NCBI RefSeq assembly: GCF_007859325.1
Contig: NZ_VOHK01000001.1
Coordinates: 62,001 to 126,000, forward strand
Origin: Luteimonas marina
GTDB lineage: Bacteria > Pseudomonadota > Gammaproteobacteria > Xanthomonadales > Xanthomonadaceae
Direction of reading: 5' to 3'
Length of the DNA stretch: 64,000 bases
Shown here piece after piece: positions 59,971-64,000 of the stretch (positions within the stretch are counted from its first letter, which is position 1; every line of letters starts with the position of its first letter). Below the pieces are notes generated by a model. It worked only from the letters and a program-made list of their open reading frames with translations, made no database searches and had not been told where the DNA came from. The position numbers and the translations under genes were made by a program.

Positions 59971-60798
59971 ATGAAGCGGATCTTGCTGTCGTTCCTCGTC
60001 CTGTCGGCGTTGTGCGCCTGCCGGCGCGAGGCGCCGCAGCCGCCGCAGGGGGCGCCCGACCTGCCGCAGGCCGAAGTGGCCGCGCCGGTGCCGGAGGCGG
60101 TGGAGCTCAGCGACGTGGTGGAGACCGATCCGCGCTACATCATCGGCATCACTTATCCGCCGGCGGTCGGCAAGTACCCCGGGCTTGCCGCGGAGATCAA
60201 GGCCTATTCCGATGCCGTCCGCGGCGACCTGATGGAAGCGGTCGGCAGCCTCGACGAGGATGCGGGCCCGGTCATGTACGACCTCGCGCTGGAGTTCAAG
60301 GTGGTCGTCGACACGCCGCAGGTGTTCGCGGTCGCCGCCGACGGCAGCAGCTACACCGGCGGCGCGCACGGTGCGCCGCTGATCGCGCGCTTCGTCTGGC
60401 TGCCGCAGCAGGACAGGCGCCTCACCTCGTCCGAGCTGATTCCCGATCCGCGCGCCTGGCGCGAGGTATCGGCCTTCGTGCGCGAGCAATTGCATGCGGC
60501 GCTGTCGCAGCGGGTCGATGCGGACGAGCTCGATCCGGTCGAGCGCGAGCGCGTGATGCGCTCGGCGGGCAAGATGATCGACGAGGGTTCGGTGCCGGAT
60601 GCGGAGAATTTCACGGAATTCGAGCCGGTGGCGGGTGCCGACGGCCGCATGACCGCGCTGCGGTTCGTGTTCCCGCCGTACCAGGTCGGGCCGTACTCGG
60701 ACGGCGTGCAGACGGTCGAGGTGCCGGCGCGTATCCTGCTGCCGCACGTCGCGGCCGAATACCGCGGGCTGTTCACCGGCGGTGAAGCGGTGCAGTAG
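59971..60798 (+). CDS. lipoprotein with DUF4163/DUF3298-like (RsiV-type) region
   Basis: A 275-residue lipoprotein: signal peptide with lipobox 'LCAC' and Cys near residue 17, a Pro-rich linker, then a region like the DUF4163/DUF3298 pair that also forms the lysozyme-binding part of RsiV: 'YIIGITYPPAVGKYPGLAAE', 'YTGGAHGAPLIARFVWLPQQ' and 'LRFVFPPYQVGPYSDGVQTV'. ATG 59971 was chosen for the signal peptide; 59911 adds 20 polar residues. It stands 60 bases before cfa on the same strand. Cell envelope role likely; ligand unknown. Confidence 0.82.
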   Translation: MKRILLSFLVLSALCACRREAPQPPQGAPDLPQAEVAAPVPEAVELSDVVETDPRYIIGITYPPAVGKYPGLAAEIKAYSDAVRGDLMEAVGSLDEDAGPVMYDLALEFKVVVDTPQVFAVAADGSSYTGGAHGAPLIARFVWLPQQDRRLTSSELIPDPRAWREVSAFVREQLHAALSQRVDADELDPVERERVMRSAGKMIDEGSVPDAENFTEFEPVAGADGRMTALRFVFPPYQVGPYSDGVQTVEVPARILLPHVAAEYRGLFTGGEAVQ

Positions 60799-60857
60799 AC
60801 TCGTCCTGCGGGCGCCGGAATCCGGAATGATCTGCCTCCGGCGCGAAGGCGGGGGGC

Positions 60858-61976
60858 ATGGGCGAGGATCGTTTCCGTTCCCGGTTGCAGCAGCTGTTGG
60901 CGGATGCGGACATCCGCATCGACGGTGAGCGTCCCTGGGACCTGCAGGTGCATGACGCCGGCTTCCCGGCGCGGGTGCTGTCCGGCGGCTCGCTGGCGCT
61001 CGGCGAGTCGTACATGGACGGCGCCTGGGAGGCGGCCTCGCTCGACGGATTCCTGCATCGCCTGCTCGGGGCCGGGGTCGACCGCCGCGTGCACGGTTTC
61101 GCCGACCTGCGCCTGGCCGTGCTCGCTCGGCTGTTCAACCTGCAGCGCGGGCACCGCGCCTACGATGTCGGCGAGCGCCACTACGACCTCGGCAACGACC
61201 TGTACGCGGCGATGCTCGGCAGGCGGCTGGTCTACAGCTGCGGCTACTGGCGCGAGGCGGACGACCTCGATGCCGCGCAGGAAGCCAAGCTCGACCTGTG
61301 CTGCCGCAAGCTCGGCCTGCGGCCGGGGATGAGCCTGCTCGACATCGGTTGCGGCTGGGGCGAGATGCTGAAGTTCGCGGCGCAGCGCTACGGCGTCTCG
61401 GGCGTGGGCATCACCATCTCGCGCGAGCAGGCGGCGTTCGCGCGCGAGCTGTGCGCCGGGCTGCCCGTCGAGGTCCGCGTGCAGGACTACCGCGAACTCG
61501 ACCAGCGCTTCGACCGCATCGTCTCGATCGGCATGTTCGAGCACGTCGGGGTGAAGAACTACGAGGCCTATTTCGACGTCGCGCGCCGCTGCCTCGCCGG
61601 CGACGGCCTGTTCCTGCTGCACAGCATCGGCGGCAACGTCAGCCGCAGGCATACCGATCCGTGGATCGCGAAGTACATCTTCCCGAATTCGATGCTGCCG
61701 TCGGCGGCGCAGGTCGCCGAGGCGGTGGAGGGGCGCTTCGTCATCGAGGACTGGCACAATTTCGGCGCCGACTACGATCGCACCCTGCAGGCCTGGCGCG
61801 ACAACATCGAGGCCGCGTGGCCGACGCTGACGGCGCGCTACGACGAACGCTTCCGCCGCATGTGGCGCTACTACCTGGCCGCGTCGATGGCGAGCTTCCG
61901 CGCGCGGTTGATCCAGCTGTGGCAGGTGGTGCTGTCGCCGGAAGGCGTGGCGGGTGGCTACGTCGCGCCGCGGTGA
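60858..61976 (+). CDS. cfa: cyclopropane-fatty-acyl-phospholipid synthase
   Basis: A 372-residue SAM-dependent enzyme adding a methylene bridge to unsaturated acyl chains of membrane lipids. 'FPARVLSGGSLALGESYMDG' is in the N-terminal lipid-binding domain. The catalytic domain has the SAM loop 'LLDIGCGWGEMLKFAAQRYG', 'VGITISREQAAFARELC', 'SIGMFEHVGVKNYEAYFDVA' and 'HSIGGNVSRRHTDPWIAKYI'. Length matches E. coli Cfa (382). It lies 60 bases after the lipoprotein gene. Confidence 0.94.
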   Translation: MGEDRFRSRLQQLLADADIRIDGERPWDLQVHDAGFPARVLSGGSLALGESYMDGAWEAASLDGFLHRLLGAGVDRRVHGFADLRLAVLARLFNLQRGHRAYDVGERHYDLGNDLYAAMLGRRLVYSCGYWREADDLDAAQEAKLDLCCRKLGLRPGMSLLDIGCGWGEMLKFAAQRYGVSGVGITISREQAAFARELCAGLPVEVRVQDYRELDQRFDRIVSIGMFEHVGVKNYEAYFDVARRCLAGDGLFLLHSIGGNVSRRHTDPWIAKYIFPNSMLPSAAQVAEAVEGRFVIEDWHNFGADYDRTLQAWRDNIEAAWPTLTARYDERFRRMWRYYLAASMASFRARLIQLWQVVLSPEGVAGGYVAPR

Positions 61977-62011
61977 TCGCCGATGGCCGGCGTCGGGGGC
62001 GTAGCCCCGAC

Positions 62012-62872
62012 CTACACGGCTTCGATCCGCTCCAGCGCGGCGGCGAGGGTGTCGCCGATGTCGGCGTCGAGGCGCAGCGAAGCGAGATCGTCGGCGCGCG
62101 TCTTCCCGCGGTTGAGGATCGCCAGCGGCAATCCGGCCCCGGCGGCCATGCGCGCGAAGCGGAAGCCCGACCAGACCATCAGCGAGGAACCGGCGACCAG
62201 CATCGCGTCGGATTCGAGCAGCGCCGCGTGCGCCTGCAGGTAGCGCTCGCGCGGCACGTTCTCGCCGAAGAACACCACGTCCGGCTTCAGCAGGCCGCCG
62301 CAGCGGGGACAGTGTGGCGGTTGGAAGCCCTCCACCGCGCCGGCGTCGATGTCGGCGTCGCCGTCCGGCGCCATGCCTTCGACCTCGGCGCGCCAGTCGG
62401 GATTGGCGCGGGCGATGTCGCGCTGCACCTCGCCGCGCGCGAACCGGGCCGCGCAGCCCAGGCAGGCGACGTCGTCGAGCCGCCCGTGCAGGTCGATCAC
62501 GCGGCGGCTGCCGGCGCGCTGGTGCAGGCCGTCGACGTTCTGGGTGAGCAGCAGGTGCACGTCGCCGCGCTGCTCCAGCGCGGCCAGGGCGCGATGGGCG
62601 GCGTTCGGTCGCGCCGCCAGGAAGCGCGGCCAGCCGACGCTGCTGCGCGCCCAGTAGCGGCGGTAGGCGGAGGCGTCGCCGGTCAGCGCCTGCAGGGTGA
62701 TCGGCGGCGTGCGCTTCCAGTCGCCGTTGCGGTCACGGTAGTCGGGAATGCCCGAGGCGGTGCTGCAGCCGGCGCCGGTCAGGACGAAGACGCGCCGGTG
62801 GCGGGAGAGCCAGTCGCGCAGCGCGTCCGCGGCGGCATCGTCAGACAGGGCGGGATGCGGGACAGCGGACAT
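62012..62872 (-). CDS. Sir2-family NAD-dependent protein deacylase
   Basis: A 286-residue sirtuin. NAD-binding blocks are '[20 protein letters not shown]', 'LLTQNVDGLHQRAGSRRVID' and catalytic His in 'LHGRLDDVACLGCAARF'. The zinc site has two CxxC pairs ('CLGC' and 'CPRCGG', about 55 residues apart). 'KPDVVFFGENVPRERY' completes the family. It resembles class II (SIRT4-like) more than CobB because of the 'GCSTASGIPDYR' start. The gene is convergent with cfa and lies at the side of a 321-base gap (62873-63193) with a repeat and a terminator. Confidence 0.92.
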   Translation of the reverse strand: MSAVPHPALSDDAAADALRDWLSRHRRVFVLTGAGCSTASGIPDYRDRNGDWKRTPPITLQALTGDASAYRRYWARSSVGWPRFLAARPNAAHRALAALEQRGDVHLLLTQNVDGLHQRAGSRRVIDLHGRLDDVACLGCAARFARGEVQRDIARANPDWRAEVEGMAPDGDADIDAGAVEGFQPPHCPRCGGLLKPDVVFFGENVPRERYLQAHAALLESDAMLVAGSSLMVWSGFRFARMAAGAGLPLAILNRGKTRADDLASLRLDADIGDTLAAALERIEAV

Positions 62873-62940
62873 GGGGGAATGCTAGGGCAATTTCGCTTCA
62901 GTCGTTTGCACATCTTGCGGAACGAGCGTGCGTAGTTGCT

Positions 62941-63041
62941 CGTCATTCCGGCGAAAGCCGGAATCCATTTTGGCCGTTGATATTCTCGGAGAGATCGACA
63001 ATGGAGAAGCAAAATGGATCCCAGCTTTCGCTGGGATGACG
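62941..63041. repeat. dRS3-like inverted repeat pair
   Basis: The left arm 'cgtcattccggcgaaagccg' starts at 62941; the right arm is a diverged inverse ending 'cgctgggatgacgg' at 63041. Arms include the usual 'ggaatccattttg' and 'caaaatggatccc'. In the 321-base gap 62873-63193 this repeat and the terminator at 63138-63172 are the only features I see. Confidence 0.8.
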
Positions 63042-63137
63042 GTGCTCAGGTTGCAAAGGACCAGGATAGAAGCGATCTGGCGAAATCGCATTCCTCGGTA
63101 GAGGACGCGGATGGTGGCCTGTCGGCCGGGGTCACCG

Positions 63138-63172
63138 GAAAACGAAAGCGCCGCCGGCACGGGCCGGCGGCG
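63138..63172 (-). terminator. terminator of the M3 peptidase gene
   Basis: On the minus strand a ten-pair stem (CGCCGCCGGC at 63149-63158 and GCCGGCGGCG at 63163-63172) with a four-base loop is followed by CTTTCGTTTTCC. It begins 22 bases after the peptidase stop. Confidence 0.8.
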
Positions 63173-63193
63173 TTCGCGTGGAGCACGGGCGAT

Positions 63194-64000
63194 TCAGTTC
63201 GCCGGCGCCGCGTCTAGCCCCCGCTTCTTCAGCAGGGGCTCGATCTCCGGCGCGTGGCCGGTGAAGTCGACGAACAGCTGGCCCGCATCCTTCGCACCGC
63301 CGCGCGAGAGCAGCGTGTCGCGCAGGCGGTCGCCGTTCGCGCGCGCCAGGCCGCCGTTGGCCTTGATCCACTCGACCGTGTTCGCGTCGAGCACTTCCGA
63401 CCAGATGTAGGCGTAGTAGCCGGCCGAATAGCCGCCCATGATGTGGCTGAAGTAGGGCGTGCGGTAGCGCGGCGGCACCGGCGCATAGTCGAGGCCCGCG
63501 GCCTTGAGCGCGGCGGCTTCGGTGGCCATGACGTCGCCCGCGGCGGGCAGGCGCTCCTTCGGCAGCTGGTGCACGTACTGGTCGAGCACCGCCGCGCCGA
63601 GATACTCGGTGGTGGCGAAGCCTTCGTTGAAGGTGGCCGAGGCCATCTTCTTGTCCAGCAGCGCCTGCGGCAGCGGTTCGCCGCTGCGGTGGTGCCTGGC
63701 GTAGTTGGCGAGGATCGAGGGCCAGTCGGCCCACATTTCGTTGACCTGCGACGGGAATTCGACGAAGTCGCGTGGCACGTTCATGAAGAAGTAGGGGTAC
63801 TTCACGTCCGAGAACATGCCGTGCAGGGCGTGGCCGAATTCGTGGAAGGTGGTGGTCACCTCGTCCCAGGTCAGCAGGGTCGGCTCGCCGGCCGGTGGCT
63901 TGGGAACGTTGAGGTGGTTGGCCACGACCGGCAGCGTGCCCTCGAGTTCGGACTGGCCGACGTAGGAATTCATCCACGCGCCGCCGCGCTTGGACGGGCG
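63194..64000 (-). CDS. dcp: M3-family oligopeptidase (peptidyl-dipeptidase Dcp-like), C-terminal part
   Basis: The C-terminal 268 residues of an M3 metallopeptidase; the start is beyond base 64000. The zinc motif 'HEFGHALHGMFSDVKYPYFF' supplies two histidines and 'NEGFATTEYLGAAVLDQYVH' the glutamate-side region. 'GGYSAGYYAYIWSEVLDANT' is the family substrate-binding loop, and the chain ends 'LLKKRGLDAAPAN'. These enzymes cut dipeptides or small peptides in the periplasm or cytoplasm. The pattern 'FVEFPSQVNEMWADWPSILA' fits Dcp better than OpdA/PrlC. A strong terminator follows. Confidence 0.9.
   Translation of the reverse strand, partial: RPSKRGGAWMNSYVGQSELEGTLPVVANHLNVPKPPAGEPTLLTWDEVTTTFHEFGHALHGMFSDVKYPYFFMNVPRDFVEFPSQVNEMWADWPSILANYARHHRSGEPLPQALLDKKMASATFNEGFATTEYLGAAVLDQYVHQLPKERLPAAGDVMATEAAALKAAGLDYAPVPPRYRTPYFSHIMGGYSAGYYAYIWSEVLDANTVEWIKANGGLARANGDRLRDTLLSRGGAKDAGQLFVDFTGHAPEIEPLLKKRGLDAAPAN

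Overview
The window looks like a chromosomal segment of a Xanthomonadaceae/Lysobacteraceae gammaproteobacterium (Lysobacter, Luteimonas or a close relative). The reasons are very high GC with strong third-position GC, the gene orders parE|pyrG-kdsA-eno-ftsB-ispD-ispF-truD-surE-pcm-nlpD and yhbY|rlmE-ftsH-folP, a carbohydrate locus centred on a TonB-dependent receptor, many secreted peptidases, and dense short inverted repeats. All names come from reading motifs and gene order; no database search was run.

Region 1 (1-13114) is a carbohydrate-utilisation locus. It holds the end of a GH3 beta-glucosidase, a LacI regulator, a TonB-dependent outer-membrane receptor, a PF10091 'glycoamylase' lipoprotein (the fold of GH144 beta-1,2-glucanases), an ABC sugar-binding lipoprotein with two permeases but no ATPase, and a 1047-residue secreted (alpha/alpha)6-type glycosidase with a probable discoidin module. 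Two near-identical 14-bp sites, before the lacI-type gene and before the glycoamylase, suggest one regulon. A beta-1,2-glucan or sophorooligosaccharide substrate is an inference.

Region 2 (13321-31787) is mostly housekeeping: topoisomerase IV subunit B, CTP synthase, KDO-8-P synthase, enolase, FtsB, IspD, IspF, TruD, an Smr-domain protein, SurE, Pcm, an ExoD-like protein, NlpD, an Mth938-like protein, YhbY, RlmE, FtsH, FolP and a DksA/TraR-type zinc finger. Many of these genes overlap by 1-4 bases in co-directional operons.

Region 3 (31971-64000) is a mixture. It has a transglutaminase-like/TPR protein, a very Arg/Gln-rich exported protein, a spermidine-synthase-like protein, several peptidases (S9, M17, M14, M3, rhomboid), transporters (MHS, YdcZ/DMT, APC, POT), RNA and stress factors (TrhO, DEAD-box helicase, RluF, CspA), SelO, Cfa, a sirtuin, and an overlapping barnase-like ribonuclease/barstar pair. 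A 33-residue lysine-rich gene missed by length cut-offs lies at 51371-51472.

At least sixteen short inverted-repeat elements in several families occupy the intergenic gaps. They include a roughly 180-bp MITE-like element in two copies and a dRS3-like 'atcccggcgaaagccgggat' family. Some elements supply the start codon, stop codon or terminator of neighbouring genes. No tRNA, rRNA, CRISPR array, prophage or transposase gene was seen.
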